From Emergencia timonensis (GTDB lineage: Bacteria; Bacillota; Clostridia; Peptostreptococcales; Anaerovoracaceae), in assembly GCF_900086585.1 (NCBI RefSeq), contig NZ_FLKM01000008.1:1-64000 (forward strand): 64,000 nt of DNA. Direction: 5' to 3'. Below are positions 18,826 to 27,565 of this stretch, in pieces. Under the pieces are notes generated by a model, which did no database searches, was not told where the DNA came from, and saw nothing but the letters and a program-made list of their open reading frames with translations. The translations under genes were made by a program, and so were the position numbers. The first letter of the stretch is position 1. Every line of letters starts with the position of its first letter.

Positions 18826-19371
18826 TTATATTTCTCCCATCATATATATTGCAAAAAATCCGACTTTATGTACACCATAGTCCCAGGGAATACCGCACGT
18901 TTCGCACAATTTTGCCACATTGATTCCATAAGCGGACAGACAGGACGCGACGCGATGCGGAAATCTGCAGGGTTCCCCTTCTGCCTTTCCACAGATCTTG
19001 CACTGGCTGCAGGGTCCCGCCATTATCGGCAACCCTTTTATTCCCGCTTCAGCCAACTGATCCATGAATCGTCTGACCACTGCATTGTGTTTCTTTTTTA
19101 ACGGACCTGTTTCCGAAGCGTCTGTGATGTCTTTTACAGGCTGTATGGTCTGCAGTACTAAAGCTTTCTGATATTTGCGCGCTTTTTGTTCCATTTCCGC
19201 CGGCGTTCCGCAATCCGGCGGACAACCGTAATTCTTCCCATAGTTTCCGCAGTTATTCATCTCACAATATTTTCTAAATTCGTATTCAAACACCAGATCA
19301 TCTGCGTCCACCATTGCCGCCTTGTCGATGCCAGCGGCTGCAGCCACTTTTAAAATTTCGTTGTCTGTCAC
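18826..19371 (-). CDS. DUF2284 cysteine-rich metal-binding protein
   Basis: 181 residues with 12 or more cysteines in recognisable groups: CEMNNCGNYGKNYGCPPDCG (about 35-54), CSQCKICG with CRFPHRVASC (about 123-146) and CETCGIPWDYG (about 159-169). This is the DUF2284 pattern, thought to bind iron-sulfur or other metal, function unknown. It is cytosolic with no signal peptide. First gene of the transcript with the flippase. Confidence 0.9.
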   Translation of the reverse strand: MTDNEILKVAAAAGIDKAAMVDADDLVFEYEFRKYCEMNNCGNYGKNYGCPPDCGTPAEMEQKARKYQKALVLQTIQPVKDITDASETGPLKKKHNAVVRRFMDQLAEAGIKGLPIMAGPCSQCKICGKAEGEPCRFPHRVASCLSAYGINVAKLCETCGIPWDYGVHKVGFFAIYMMGEI

Positions 19372-19473
19372 CTTCTACCCCTCTTTTCTATTTTATCAGT
19401 TATTGGAATATGCTCTTGTCATTTTCACGTTTGCATCTTCTGACTTCATTTCACTGCGTTGTGTCATGATTTT

Positions 19474-19502
19474 ATGATAGTCTTTATCAGCCTTGTTGTC
19501 AA
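19474..19502 (-). promoter_or_regulatory. Promoter of the DUF2284-flippase transcript
   Basis: TTGACA (19497-19502), 17-bp spacer, TATCAT (19474-19479) on the minus strand, about 100 bp upstream of the DUF2284 start. The rest of 19372-19770 holds only the hairpin at 19642-19688. Confidence 0.75.
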
Positions 19503-19641
19503 CCGTGGTGAAAGTATTGAAAATATATCACCTTTAACAGTTGGCATCATCACGTTCGTTTTGTACTTTTGGGGTGGATTGCCCCTCTCCTGCACAAACA
19601 ACCCTTCGCTGATTATCATAAAGCGGGACTCAGACGAAAGC

Positions 19642-19688
19642 AAAGAAAAAGGGACGCACTCTGCTCAAAGTCCATCCCTCTTTCTTTT
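19642..19688 (-). terminator. Probable terminator of perR-rbr
   Basis: AAAGAAAAAGGGA (19642-19654) pairs with TCCCTCTTTCTTT (19675-19687) with one mismatch. On the minus strand the stem runs GGGA/TCCC then TTTTTCTTT. Located 83 bp past the rbr stop. Confidence 0.6.
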
Positions 19689-19770
19689 GTGTCGATTAAT
19701 TTATTTTTGGATACTAGTCGGCTTGCTTAAATAGACATACTGATTCCTACCGAAATAGGCACATCTTAGA

Positions 19771-20307
19771 TTAGTAATTCTCAGATTTGATCTGAAAGTA
19801 TGCCTGTGGGTGCTTACATACTGGGCAGATCATCGGAGCTTCTTTTCCAATTACCTGGTGTCCACAGTTGCTGCACTGCCATAATACTTCTTCGTCCTTC
19901 ACAAATACTTTGCCCTCTCTTACATTCTGGGCTAATTTATTGTATCTTTCCTCATGTTCTTTTTCTACTGCTGCAACGCCTTCCATCTGAGCCGCAATTT
20001 CCGGAAAACCTTCTTCTCTTGCGGTCTTAGCCATCTCTGCGTACATCTCAGTCCACTCATAGTTTTCGCCTTCTGCTGCTGCAATCAGGTTTTCTTCTGT
20101 AGTTCCGATGCCTACAGCCAATTTAAACCAAAGTTCCGCATGCTCTTTTTCGTTAGCTGCAGTTTCTTCAAAAATTTTCTGAATCTGTACATATCCATCT
20201 TTCTTTGCCTTTGATGCATAATATGTATATTTGTTTCTTGCCTGAGATTCTCCAGCAAATGCGATCATTAAGTTTTCTAATGTTTTTGTTCCTTTTAAGT
20301 CTTTCAT
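19771..20307 (-). CDS. rbr: Rubrerythrin
   Basis: 178 residues from ATG 20307, preceded by GGAGGAG. N-terminal ferritin-like diiron domain with the [13 protein letters not shown] motif ([13 protein letters not shown]) and EKEHAE/EKEHEE motifs; C-terminal rubredoxin-like domain with CSNCG (about 145) and [11 protein letters not shown]. Reduces hydrogen peroxide with electrons from rubredoxin or NADH enzymes in anaerobes. It follows perR by 27 bp and so is under the same PerR box; dfx runs divergently from the same control region. Confidence 0.97.
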   Translation of the reverse strand: MKDLKGTKTLENLMIAFAGESQARNKYTYYASKAKKDGYVQIQKIFEETAANEKEHAELWFKLAVGIGTTEENLIAAAEGENYEWTEMYAEMAKTAREEGFPEIAAQMEGVAAVEKEHEERYNKLAQNVREGKVFVKDEEVLWQCSNCGHQVIGKEAPMICPVCKHPQAYFQIKSENY

Positions 20308-20334
20308 TGTTTCTCCTCCATACATTTCAATTAA

Positions 20335-20736
20335 CTAATTCTCAGTGTCCGCGCACTGGTCGCACACACCTTGTAACAAAGTCGTCGTTACAGTAATGTT
20401 TTCTCCGGTCACATCAAAGGTAGTGTTAATTACCTTGCGCAGTTGTTCTACGGCCGCCGTGTCTTTGGCTTTCAGGTCTATCAATCTACCACACTTGCAA
20501 CACTGCATATGATAGTGCTCTGCAGCATTACCATCGAATCTATCAATTCCATCATTTCCAGAAATTCTCTCAATCTCACCAATACTGGTCAGTGCATTCA
20601 GGTTCCGATAGACAGTTGCAATACCGATAGAAGGCATTTTTTCGCGAGCCTGCTGGTATACCCACTCCGCAGTAGGATGAACAGGATTTGATTTTACAAT
20701 ATCCAGAATCAGTCTACGCTGTCTCGAGTATTTCAT
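20335..20736 (-). CDS. perR: Peroxide-responsive repressor, Fur family
   Basis: 133 residues. Winged helix with TAEWVYQQAREKMPSIGIATVYRNL, the Fur-family recognition helix, then HYHMQCCKCGRLID and a C-terminal CDQC, forming the structural CxxC..CxxC zinc site. Fur, Zur and PerR share this layout; PerR is preferred because the co-transcribed gene is rubrerythrin and the divergent gene is superoxide reductase. Autoregulated through the palindrome over its own -10 region. Confidence 0.88.
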   Translation of the reverse strand: MKYSRQRRLILDIVKSNPVHPTAEWVYQQAREKMPSIGIATVYRNLNALTSIGEIERISGNDGIDRFDGNAAEHYHMQCCKCGRLIDLKAKDTAAVEQLRKVINTTFDVTGENITVTTTLLQGVCDQCADTEN

Positions 20737-20759
20737 ACTAGCCCCTTTCTCGCAATATC

Positions 20760-20778
20760 AATAATGATTATCATTATT
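20760..20778. promoter_or_regulatory. Per/Fur box over the perR promoter
   Basis: AATAATGATTATCATTATT, a perfect 9-1-9 palindrome of Fur/PerR type. It overlaps the -10 hexamer of perR, so binding would block transcription. Confidence 0.88.
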
Positions 20779-20804
20779 ATAATTCTCTTTCCTCTAGTTG
20801 TCAA
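20776..20804 (-). promoter_or_regulatory. perR-rbr promoter
   Basis: TTGACA (20799-20804), 17-bp spacer, TATAAT (20776-20781): full consensus, so strong unless repressed by the overlapping box. For dfx on the other strand a TATAAT at 20850-20855 is present with only a weak -35. Confidence 0.88.
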
Positions 20805-20899
20805 GCCAAAAATTGTTAATTTATTATGTTTAATTTCTATTTTTAGAGGTATAATAAACATAATCAGATATACTTAAGACAAATTGGAGGAAATTAAAA

Positions 20900-21277
20900 A
20901 TGATAAAACTATATAAATGTAATCACTGCGGAAATATTGTTAAGATGGTAGTAGATAAGGGCGTTACACCAGTATGTTGCGGAGAACCGATGCATCTGCT
21001 TGAGCCAAACACGACAGACGCAGCAACAGAAAAGCACGTTCCACTCGTTAAAATCGACGGAAACAAAGTGATAGTTAATGTAGGAAGCGCCGAACATCCT
21101 ATGTCAGAGGAGCATCATATCGCTTTCATCCTTTTAGAAACAAACAAGGGTGTACAAGAAAAGCATTTAGATCCAACCGGAAAGCCAGAGGCAGAATTTG
21201 TACTTGCTGAAGGCGAGAAAGCAGTTGCTGCTTACGAATACTGCAACCTGCACGGATTCTGGAAAGCAACAATCTAA
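20900..21277 (+). CDS. dfx: Desulfoferrodoxin (superoxide reductase)
   Basis: 125 residues. N-terminal desulforedoxin domain with CNHCGNIV (8-15) and VCCGEPM (about 27-33) binding Fe(SCys)4; C-terminal neelaredoxin-like domain with HVPLV, HPMSEEHHI and CNLHGFW, which supply the four His and one Cys of the active iron. Reduces superoxide to peroxide without making oxygen; rubrerythrin next door removes the peroxide. Start has GGAGGAAATTAAAA. One of few plus-strand genes here. Confidence 0.97.
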   Translation: MIKLYKCNHCGNIVKMVVDKGVTPVCCGEPMHLLEPNTTDAATEKHVPLVKIDGNKVIVNVGSAEHPMSEEHHIAFILLETNKGVQEKHLDPTGKPEAEFVLAEGEKAVAAYEYCNLHGFWKATI

Positions 21278-21293
21278 CTTAATTACGCATAGA

Positions 21294-21330
21294 AAAAAGC
21301 AGCTCGTTCAATTGAACGAGCTGCTTTTTA
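21294..21330. terminator. Bidirectional terminator between dfx and psuK
   Basis: AGCAGCTCGTTCA/TGAACGAGCTGCT is a 13-bp perfect stem flanked by A and T runs on both sides, serving both converging genes. Confidence 0.95.
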
Positions 21331-21340
21331 TTTCTATCCA

Positions 21341-22252
21341 TCATATGTTCATTCGGCTTATGGCTTCCTGCCAGCAAATCGCCGGGTTCACCGCGGTCTT
21401 TACTTCTAGGGCAATCGAAGCACAGGCGATGCCAAGACGCGCCGTCTCCTCTGCGTCTAAACCTTTGATGTGACCTACTAAAATCGCAGCTGAAAATGCA
21501 TCTCCGGCTCCAGTGGCGCTGACGATTTCTACCGGGCTTGTCCCCACGATGCCCTCACCGTCTTCGTCCCGGTAATAAGCGCCTTTATCGCCTAAGCTAA
21601 TAAAGACGCGCTTTACCCCTTGTTCACAGAACCAGGCTCCGATCCGCGTCAGCGATGCGTCATTCTCAATTTTAATGCCGCTCAAAAGTTCCGCTTCGAT
21701 GCGATTTGGTTTTATGGTGTGAAAGCGCCCGATGATCGGTTTTACTCTTTCCGCCTTTGACGCAGAAACCGGATCGAGGAACAATGGCACATGCAGTCTG
21801 CTTGTGATATAATCCAGGGTCTCGAAATCCAGGTTGCAATCGAGACCGACTATGCGGGAAGAGGATAGCTGATCGAGTTTATCTTCCAAAAAAGCCGGCG
21901 TTACACGTTCCAGAATGTCCATATTGCAGATTGCTACGGCCATATCATTCTCTTGATTAAGAATAGACAGATACATTCCCGTGTTGCAGTCATTCACATG
22001 GACGATGCCCGTAACATCCACTCCCAGACCAGCGAGATGATCCCTGGCGTTATTGCCCAAAAAATCATCGCCTGTTAGTGAAATCAGCCCAACATCTGCG
22101 CCCAACCGTGCTCCATTCTCAACGATATTTCGTCCGACCCCGCCGAAAGAAATCGATATATCCCCCGGGTTAGAGTCCGATGGCAGCAAAGCCTTTCGCG
22201 GACAGCCTTCTATATCAATATTAATACCTCCGATTACAGTAATATCTGCCAT
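21341..22252 (-). CDS. psuK: Pseudouridine kinase (PfkB family)
   Basis: 303 residues. PfkB/ribokinase fold with N-terminal GGINIDIEG and FGGVGRNIVENGARLG, typical of pseudouridine kinases, and the C-terminal catalytic signature SATGAGDAFSAA (Asp is the base). It would phosphorylate pseudouridine to its 5'-phosphate, the substrate of PsuG. psuG is present but 19 kb away (41.3 kb). It is 14 bp downstream of a nucleoside kinase, so the operon is about nucleoside salvage. Other PfkB sugar kinases cannot be fully excluded. Confidence 0.85.
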   Translation of the reverse strand: MADITVIGGINIDIEGCPRKALLPSDSNPGDISISFGGVGRNIVENGARLGADVGLISLTGDDFLGNNARDHLAGLGVDVTGIVHVNDCNTGMYLSILNQENDMAVAICNMDILERVTPAFLEDKLDQLSSSRIVGLDCNLDFETLDYITSRLHVPLFLDPVSASKAERVKPIIGRFHTIKPNRIEAELLSGIKIENDASLTRIGAWFCEQGVKRVFISLGDKGAYYRDEDGEGIVGTSPVEIVSATGAGDAFSAAILVGHIKGLDAEETARLGIACASIALEVKTAVNPAICWQEAISRMNI

Positions 22253-22266
22253 GCTTCATGCCCTCT

Positions 22267-23931
22267 CTACTCGACGAAAATACTGCCGCCGATAAACTCT
22301 CTAATGATTGAATTGTTGACAATCACATGATCGTCATCGATCGTTTTGAAGAATCTTAAGAATTTCAGCATTCTGATTGCCTCTGCATACTCCGGCTCTT
22401 CCGGTGTTATCTGTCTGAGCAAAGGCTCAGCATACTTCTTTAAGACTGCTATTTCATAAACGTGATAGGAATTGAACAACACATCTGCCTCGCTGTTGTA
22501 AGGGAAGATGTTAACATCCTCACCAGCTCTAACCTTCGGCCAACTGTTGATGGTACTCTGCGCGTTATGTCCTCTGTAAAGATTATCTCTCACCATTCTG
22601 CGGAGCATTCTCTCATCAGTGGTGGGAATTCTGTTGTGAGCATCGATATTCAGCTGCGTCAGCGGACTAATATAGATTTTAAACTTCTCTTCCTTTGGAA
22701 TGTATTCGGTCAGCTTCTCATTGAGGGCATGAATCCCTTCAATGACAATTGGCTGTACTGGTTTAATCGATGTAATTCTTTCACCGAATACCTTGTGCCC
22801 AGTCATAAAGTCGAAGGTTGGAAGATCGACTTCCTTTCCCGCCAGAAGATCATTCATATTGTCATTAAACAGATGAATATCGAGAGCACGCAGATTTTCA
22901 TAATCCTTCTCCCCATGTTCATCTAAGGGTGAATTTTCTCTTTCTACAAAGTAATCATCTGTACCCATATAAAGCGGATTGAGTCCGTTGACCTTCAATT
23001 GGATGCAGAGCCGTCTGGCAAAAGTAGTTTTACCAGATGAAGAAGGACCGGCGATGAGAATAATACGCTTATGCTGTTTCTTAATCATATCGGCGATTTC
23101 AGCGATTTTCTTCTCGTGCAGCGCTTCAGATAGCTGGATTAACTCCTTGTACTGACCGTTTTCAATCTTGTCGTTGAGATCAGCAACATAATTGACATCC
23201 AGAAGCTTATCCCACTTCGTCTGCTCTCCAAAGGCCTGATACATCTTCTTCTCATCTTCATATTCCGGAATGACGTTAGGGTCAGACGGGTGCGGAAATC
23301 TTAATAAGACGCCGCGACGGTATTTCATCAACTCAAAGTATTTAATATATCCGGTGGATGGAACCATAAGTCCATAAAAAAAGTCTCTGACTCCGTTCAA
23401 TGAATAGAACTTCACTTGATTCAAATCCAAAGATTCACTTAAAATGCGCTGTTTTTCTTTCAGCCCGTCTTGCGCAAGGATGTCCATCGCTTCCTCGCGA
23501 GAAACGACTTCCTTGACGAAAGGGATATCCTCTTTGACGATTTCAGTCATCCTCTTTTCGATTGCATGGACCTGTCTAGCCGTTACAGGTTTTTCGGTTT
23601 TGATTTCTGTATACAGTCCTTTGTTGAGGGAGTTTTGAATTTCTACTTTCACATTTCCCAAACAGTCGTACACGGCTTTCAAATATATCAAAGACAAGCT
23701 GTACTGATAAATCAAATTCGCAGCTTGTGTACGCATATCTAATAATTCTAAATTACAATCCTCGAAGAGCTCGTATGTAAGATCTTCAAATTTGTTGTTT
23801 ACTTTCGCCGCTAAAATCGTATACGGCAAAGTTTTCTCATACTGTTTATATATTTCTTCAATCGTCGTTCCTTGATTGACTTCAATTTCTTCAAAATTTC
23901 CCCGCAGTGCGGTTCGTAACTGTATTTTCAT
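22267..23931 (-). CDS. TGS-domain nucleoside (uridine-like) kinase
   Basis: 554 residues. Residues 1-65 form a TGS/ubiquitin-like domain, followed by a threonyl-tRNA-synthetase-like second region (about 70-230), then a uridine kinase/phosphoribulokinase domain with P-loop AGPSSSGKTTFARR near 296-309 and the GTDDYFVERENSP segment. This fusion is common in Clostridia as a 'nucleoside kinase'; the exact substrate is unproven. Upstream TACAAT with TGG in front (near 23975) may be an extended -10 promoter. Confidence 0.88.
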   Translation of the reverse strand: MKIQLRTALRGNFEEIEVNQGTTIEEIYKQYEKTLPYTILAAKVNNKFEDLTYELFEDCNLELLDMRTQAANLIYQYSLSLIYLKAVYDCLGNVKVEIQNSLNKGLYTEIKTEKPVTARQVHAIEKRMTEIVKEDIPFVKEVVSREEAMDILAQDGLKEKQRILSESLDLNQVKFYSLNGVRDFFYGLMVPSTGYIKYFELMKYRRGVLLRFPHPSDPNVIPEYEDEKKMYQAFGEQTKWDKLLDVNYVADLNDKIENGQYKELIQLSEALHEKKIAEIADMIKKQHKRIILIAGPSSSGKTTFARRLCIQLKVNGLNPLYMGTDDYFVERENSPLDEHGEKDYENLRALDIHLFNDNMNDLLAGKEVDLPTFDFMTGHKVFGERITSIKPVQPIVIEGIHALNEKLTEYIPKEEKFKIYISPLTQLNIDAHNRIPTTDERMLRRMVRDNLYRGHNAQSTINSWPKVRAGEDVNIFPYNSEADVLFNSYHVYEIAVLKKYAEPLLRQITPEEPEYAEAIRMLKFLRFFKTIDDDHVIVNNSIIREFIGGSIFVE

Positions 23932-24039
23932 AAATGCCTCCTATTTTGGCTAATTTGTTGATACTATTTAACATTGTACCATATTTACCGGATATTATAA
24001 ATATTATTGGTTAAAATACAAGTTGAAAGGAGTGATTAG

Positions 24040-24237
24040 ATGAAAAAATTAATCCTGGCCCTCCTGATCATCGGAGGCCTCAACTGGGGACTTATTGGTT
24101 TCTTTAAGTACAACCTTGTCGACAGCATCTTCGGTGCGGACTTATTCGTAGTTTCAAGAATTATCTATGCATTAGTCGGACTTGCCGCAATATGGGCGAT
24201 TTCATTTTTGTTCAGTGACAATACAAGAGAGGGTTAA
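24040..24237 (+). CDS. DUF378 small membrane protein
   Basis: 65 residues with two membrane helices (about 3-24 and 35-58) and the family motif GGLNWGLIGFF. Function unknown; inner membrane. Start has AAAGGAGTG. The stop codon lies inside the loop of the terminator hairpin. Confidence 0.9.
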   Translation: MKKLILALLIIGGLNWGLIGFFKYNLVDSIFGADLFVVSRIIYALVGLAAIWAISFLFSDNTREG

Positions 24238-24255
24238 AACCCTCTCTTGTTTTAC
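24223..24255 (+). terminator. Terminator containing the DUF378 stop codon
   Basis: ACAAGAGAGGGTT (24223-24235) and AACCCTCTCTTGT pair perfectly, followed by TTTTA. The last codons of the gene (Thr-Arg-Glu-Gly) form the 5' arm. Confidence 0.92.
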
Positions 24256-24256
24256 C

Positions 24257-24400
24257 TTAGCAACATGTAGGTTCGCATGGATCACAGCAGTCGTTATTGC
24301 CGCATCCCAAAAATCCTGAATTACAGAATAACAGAACTAACAGTAAAAAGAAAAACAGCAGACTATCGTCCATACCGCCGCCTCTATTAAAACATGACAT
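24257..24400 (-). CDS. Small Cys-rich single-pass membrane protein
   Basis: 47 residues from ATG 24400, preceded by AGGAGG at eight bases. Starts MSCFNRGGGMDD, has one hydrophobic helix (about 13-32, Leu/Phe-rich) and ends in a cysteine-rich tail, CGNNDCCDPCEPTCC. Six or seven cysteines in 15 residues suggest metal binding or disulfides. I do not recognise the family. Confidence 0.75.
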   Translation of the reverse strand: MSCFNRGGGMDDSLLFFFLLLVLLFCNSGFLGCGNNDCCDPCEPTCC

Positions 24401-24475
24401 ATATTTATTCCTCCTATACTTAAATTGGGTTTGATATATAATATGTCTGCAGTTTCATTTTGGTTCATAAGCAAA

Positions 24476-24967
24476 TTAAAAAGATTCTGCCAGCGAGGTT
24501 TCCTGCCGTTTTTCGGTTTGGTATTCTGTCAGAGGTGCAGACGGCTCTGATTCTATGCGCGATGCAGCGTCTAGGGAGTCTTCTGCAGATTCTTCCTCTG
24601 GCGGCAACGCACCTTCCAAGGCGTCTTTTTCAACCGCTTCTATGGTAGTTTCCTGCTTTTTCTCTACATAAGCTTTTCGAAATTCTGCTTGTCTTTCTCG
24701 TTTTTTCAGTTCCTGATTCTGGCCTTCTTCTACTGTCTTCCTGTTGTTGCTGGCAAAATAAAGGTCTACTAACTTTCTCATCTCTCCTGGGTGCAGCGTA
24801 ATTCCCCTGCTCATTCTTTCATGATGCGGATCCCAATCTCTCAGATCGTACTTGGGTGACTGACCGTTCCAAGATATGATATTGAGTTCCTTGTTCCAGC
24901 CGGAGTCATGCTGTGAAATTACCCCTAAGTATTCCCTAATTTCAAATGTGATATTCTTGTCTGGCAT
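24476..24967 (-). CDS. YdbC/PC4-like single-strand DNA-binding protein
   Basis: 163 residues. Residues 1-75 match the YdbC/PC4 fold (FEIREYLGVIS, GWNKELNIISWNG, YDLRDWDPHHERMSRGITL), which binds single-stranded DNA and is related to the eukaryotic coactivator PC4. The rest (about 85-163) is a charged, low-complexity tail rich in Glu, Lys and Ser, longer than in the short YdbC proteins. No close operon partner. Confidence 0.85.
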   Translation of the reverse strand: MPDKNITFEIREYLGVISQHDSGWNKELNIISWNGQSPKYDLRDWDPHHERMSRGITLHPGEMRKLVDLYFASNNRKTVEEGQNQELKKRERQAEFRKAYVEKKQETTIEAVEKDALEGALPPEEESAEDSLDAASRIESEPSAPLTEYQTEKRQETSLAESF

Positions 24968-25068
24968 GTGTAAAAATCTCCTTTCTGTTTTGATTATTCG
25001 TTATATCCATATATTACCATCTATCAAATTATTTGTCAATATTTTACTGTATATTTTTTACATAAAAA

Positions 25069-25116
25069 TAGATCCGCAATGAAAGGCTATCGAGCCAAAT
25101 TGCGGATCTTTTATTT
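25069..25116. terminator. Terminator after the carboxypeptidase gene
   Basis: AGATCCGCAAT and ATTGCGGATCT (11 bp) around an 18-base loop, with TTTT on the plus side and TATTTTTA on the minus side. Confidence 0.85.
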
Positions 25117-25121
25117 ACTTA

Positions 25122-26768
25122 TTATTTTGCCACAGCTGTCACAACATTCGACCAGCTTGAATAAATCTTATTGCCATTTACCAACTTATAGGCTTTCACC
25201 TTATAATAGTATCGCTGTCCCTTTTTTACAGAAGCGTTCACATACGACGTTTTCGTCGTTGTCTTCTTTTTACCGTAGCCAGTCGCCTTCTTCAGCGATC
25301 TGTAAACTTCATAGCCGTCAGCATTGCCAGTGGTTTTCCATTTTACTGTAACAGAGCCTTTCTTTACCGATGTGCTCGCTTTGACTGTAATGGCCTTTGC
25401 TTCATTGTAGGAGGCGTAGTAGTTCTGCGCATACTTCAGCAGCACCGCTGATTTCTCTCCTCGCTCAGCGCTGGTCTCCGCCCCTAATTCTACTGCAATA
25501 ATCATCTGCGTCTTATTTCCGACCTTCAGCGGAATCGCTGATACCAGACAGCAGCCGGCTCTATTGGTGGTTCCAGTCTTCAATCCGATAACCCCTTCCA
25601 TGTTGTAGAGCAGCGGATTTGTATTGCTGGTCTGGAAGTCCAGAGACTTCAGGTCTATGGACTTCTTTGAAGTGATATCTGTGATCTTGGGATATTTTTT
25701 GACAACGTAGCTGGCTAACGTAAATAAATCCATCGCGCTCATACTGTTCTGACGTTTTGACGTCACTGCACTTGCGGTGTAATTTGGCAAACCATGTGGA
25801 TTATAAAAGACAGCGGTCGTTAATCCCATTTTCTTTGCCCTTGCGTTCATCATTTTAACGAATGCTGCTTCAGATCCTGCCACATGTTCTGCCAAAGCGA
25901 GAGCCGCCTCGTTGCTGGATGGTACCAGCATCGCCTCCAAAAGATCTGTCATCGTCGCCTTCTGTCCTTCATGCATGTGGATAACATAGTCTTCAGAATA
26001 TGATTCTTCTTCTACAGCTTTTGACAGCACGACGATATCATCCATGGAGATTTTTCCTGCATCTATCGCTTCCATTACCAGCAGATAAGTCATCAGCTTC
26101 GTCGTGCTGGCAATCGCCGCTTTGCTGTCCTTTTTGCTAGAATAAAGAATTTTCCCCGTGTCTCCATTGCCTAGAACGGTACCGTGTAAAAAGCTGAAAT
26201 ATCCGTCTTGATCAAGCTGGTCGATGTCAACGACAAAACCCTTCGCTGTATTAATCTTCAAAGTATTCTTTGCCGAATAATCGGCGTCAATATCCAAAGC
26301 CAATGAAAAGTCCACGATTTTGATGTAAAAATCATTGTCGGCTCCAGCCTTATAGCCATAATACTTAACGGACTTCCCGTCAATGGTCATCTTGGCCATC
26401 TGAAAAGAAACGTTTCCCACTTGTCCATCTCCCGGCTCATTTTCGCCTCCAACAGGCGTATATGCCTCACCTGTTTCAATAACCATCGTTCCGCTTTCTT
26501 CATCAAAGGTCATTGCAAATCCTTTCGCCGTCCCGCTGAGCGCTTTGGCCATGTCTCTCATAGACACATAGGTGTTGTAGGTATAAGATGCATTATACGC
26601 CTTGACCGTTACAGGATCTTTTGCGTCCACAATGATCTTCATATCAACAGGGTTTAGTTGGTCTCCTGCAAAGCTGATGCCAGGCATGCCGAGGCACATG
26701 GTAACGGTCACTGCCAGAATTAAAAATAAGCTGGCAAATCTCTTCCTCATGCTGTTTTGGTTTTTCAT
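25122..26768 (-). CDS. D-alanyl-D-alanine carboxypeptidase with stalk and Fn3-like tail
   Basis: 548 residues, exported (signal peptide about 1-34 ending ISFAG). Residues 40-105 resemble a copper-amine-oxidase-N-like stalk domain (MKIIVDAKDPVTVKAYN). The catalytic S11 domain follows, with S221-T-T-K224 (SxxK), S284-S-N286 (SxN) and K397-T-G399 (KTG), all intact, so it should trim D-Ala from peptidoglycan stem peptides. Residues about 463-548 form an Fn3-like module ending YSSWSNVVTAVAK, shared with two other secreted proteins in this window. DacF/DacA-type roles in vegetative or spore wall are both possible. Confidence 0.93.
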   Translation of the reverse strand: MKNQNSMRKRFASLFLILAVTVTMCLGMPGISFAGDQLNPVDMKIIVDAKDPVTVKAYNASYTYNTYVSMRDMAKALSGTAKGFAMTFDEESGTMVIETGEAYTPVGGENEPGDGQVGNVSFQMAKMTIDGKSVKYYGYKAGADNDFYIKIVDFSLALDIDADYSAKNTLKINTAKGFVVDIDQLDQDGYFSFLHGTVLGNGDTGKILYSSKKDSKAAIASTTKLMTYLLVMEAIDAGKISMDDIVVLSKAVEEESYSEDYVIHMHEGQKATMTDLLEAMLVPSSNEAALALAEHVAGSEAAFVKMMNARAKKMGLTTAVFYNPHGLPNYTASAVTSKRQNSMSAMDLFTLASYVVKKYPKITDITSKKSIDLKSLDFQTSNTNPLLYNMEGVIGLKTGTTNRAGCCLVSAIPLKVGNKTQMIIAVELGAETSAERGEKSAVLLKYAQNYYASYNEAKAITVKASTSVKKGSVTVKWKTTGNADGYEVYRSLKKATGYGKKKTTTKTSYVNASVKKGQRYYYKVKAYKLVNGNKIYSSWSNVVTAVAK

Positions 26769-26977
26769 GTTTCTTTTTCGTCCTTTCTCTTCTAGTTTTC
26801 ATAGGTTATTGACCTAAAGCTTTTCCTAATTAAATTAGCAAATTACATGCCATTCCAAAACTATGAAAGAAAGCCTTTAAGATTACTGAAATTTCCAAAT
26901 TTATGAAGATTGCAGAGTTATGCCAGCTCTTCTATTTTCCTGTTTTCGGGATGAGTTTTCCCGATTTACGTATTCCT

Positions 26978-27340
26978 TTACTCTTCTACAAACTGAATAT
27001 CGATGCCATTGGGGTCCTTTACGAAAAAAAACCGGCTCTTTGGGTTAGGGCTGATGACATCGCTGACTGCATACCCCTTTGCCTTTAGCTCTGCCATTTT
27101 TCCGTCTAAATCCTTCGTTTCAAAGCCCAGGGATAGGGCGGCATCCTCTCTGCGTCCGTCAAAATCAGCGCGGCATAGCAGCTCCACCTTCGTTTCAGTA
27201 CCCTCAGACTTCATAAAGGCAATTTCCGTGCCCGGTCCTGCTGGAAATCGGTGTTCCAGCTGAAGTCCAACAACTTCTTCATAAAAAGCGATCGATTCTT
27301 CCAAATTCTTTACATGCATTGTCGTCCATAAATACTTCAT
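26978..27340 (-). CDS. VOC-family (glyoxalase-like) protein
   Basis: 120 residues, starting MKYLWTTMHVKNLEESIAFYEEVVGLQ and ending FVKDPNGIDIQFVEE, the paired beta-alpha-beta-beta-beta pattern of the vicinal oxygen chelate fold. Possible ligands are H9 in the first half and the C-terminal Glu. It may be a lactoylglutathione-lyase relative; the substrate is not clear. Its start overlaps the stop of the upstream small gene. Confidence 0.85.
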   Translation of the reverse strand: MKYLWTTMHVKNLEESIAFYEEVVGLQLEHRFPAGPGTEIAFMKSEGTETKVELLCRADFDGRREDAALSLGFETKDLDGKMAELKAKGYAVSDVISPNPKSRFFFVKDPNGIDIQFVEE

Positions 27341-27546
27341 TTTTCATTATCCTCCTCTTTATGATCCTCTGCTTTCTGACAGCAGCTTTCAATCTCTGCT
27401 TTTTCGTCTGCCTGCTCATAGGCTTTTCTTTCTGCTTCATCACAGAAATGATCGACAAACTGTCCGGCAGATGCCGCTCCCAGTGTGCCAGTCGTTTTCA
27501 AAACAGTTCTGGCTCGGTCCAAAATCGACGATTTTCTTTTCATCAT
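27337..27546 (-). CDS. Small charged hypothetical protein
   Basis: 69 residues from ATG 27546, nine bases after AAGGAGG. Basic N-terminus (MMKRKSSILDRARTV), a short Ala/Gly patch, and a Glu/Lys-rich helical tail (EAERKAYEQADEKAEIE) that could be a coiled coil. It lies between a metallophosphoesterase (19 bp) and the VOC gene (overlapping), so it is translated in one operon. Family not recognised. Confidence 0.7.
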   Translation of the reverse strand: MMKRKSSILDRARTVLKTTGTLGAASAGQFVDHFCDEAERKAYEQADEKAEIESCCQKAEDHKEEDNEK

Positions 27547-27565
27547 TCGAAACACCCTCCTTACC

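Noticed and set aside
19459..19734. 91-codon plus-strand frame between rbr and DUF2284 genes
   Set aside because: Runs through a promoter and terminator of the other strand and has no binding site or motif.
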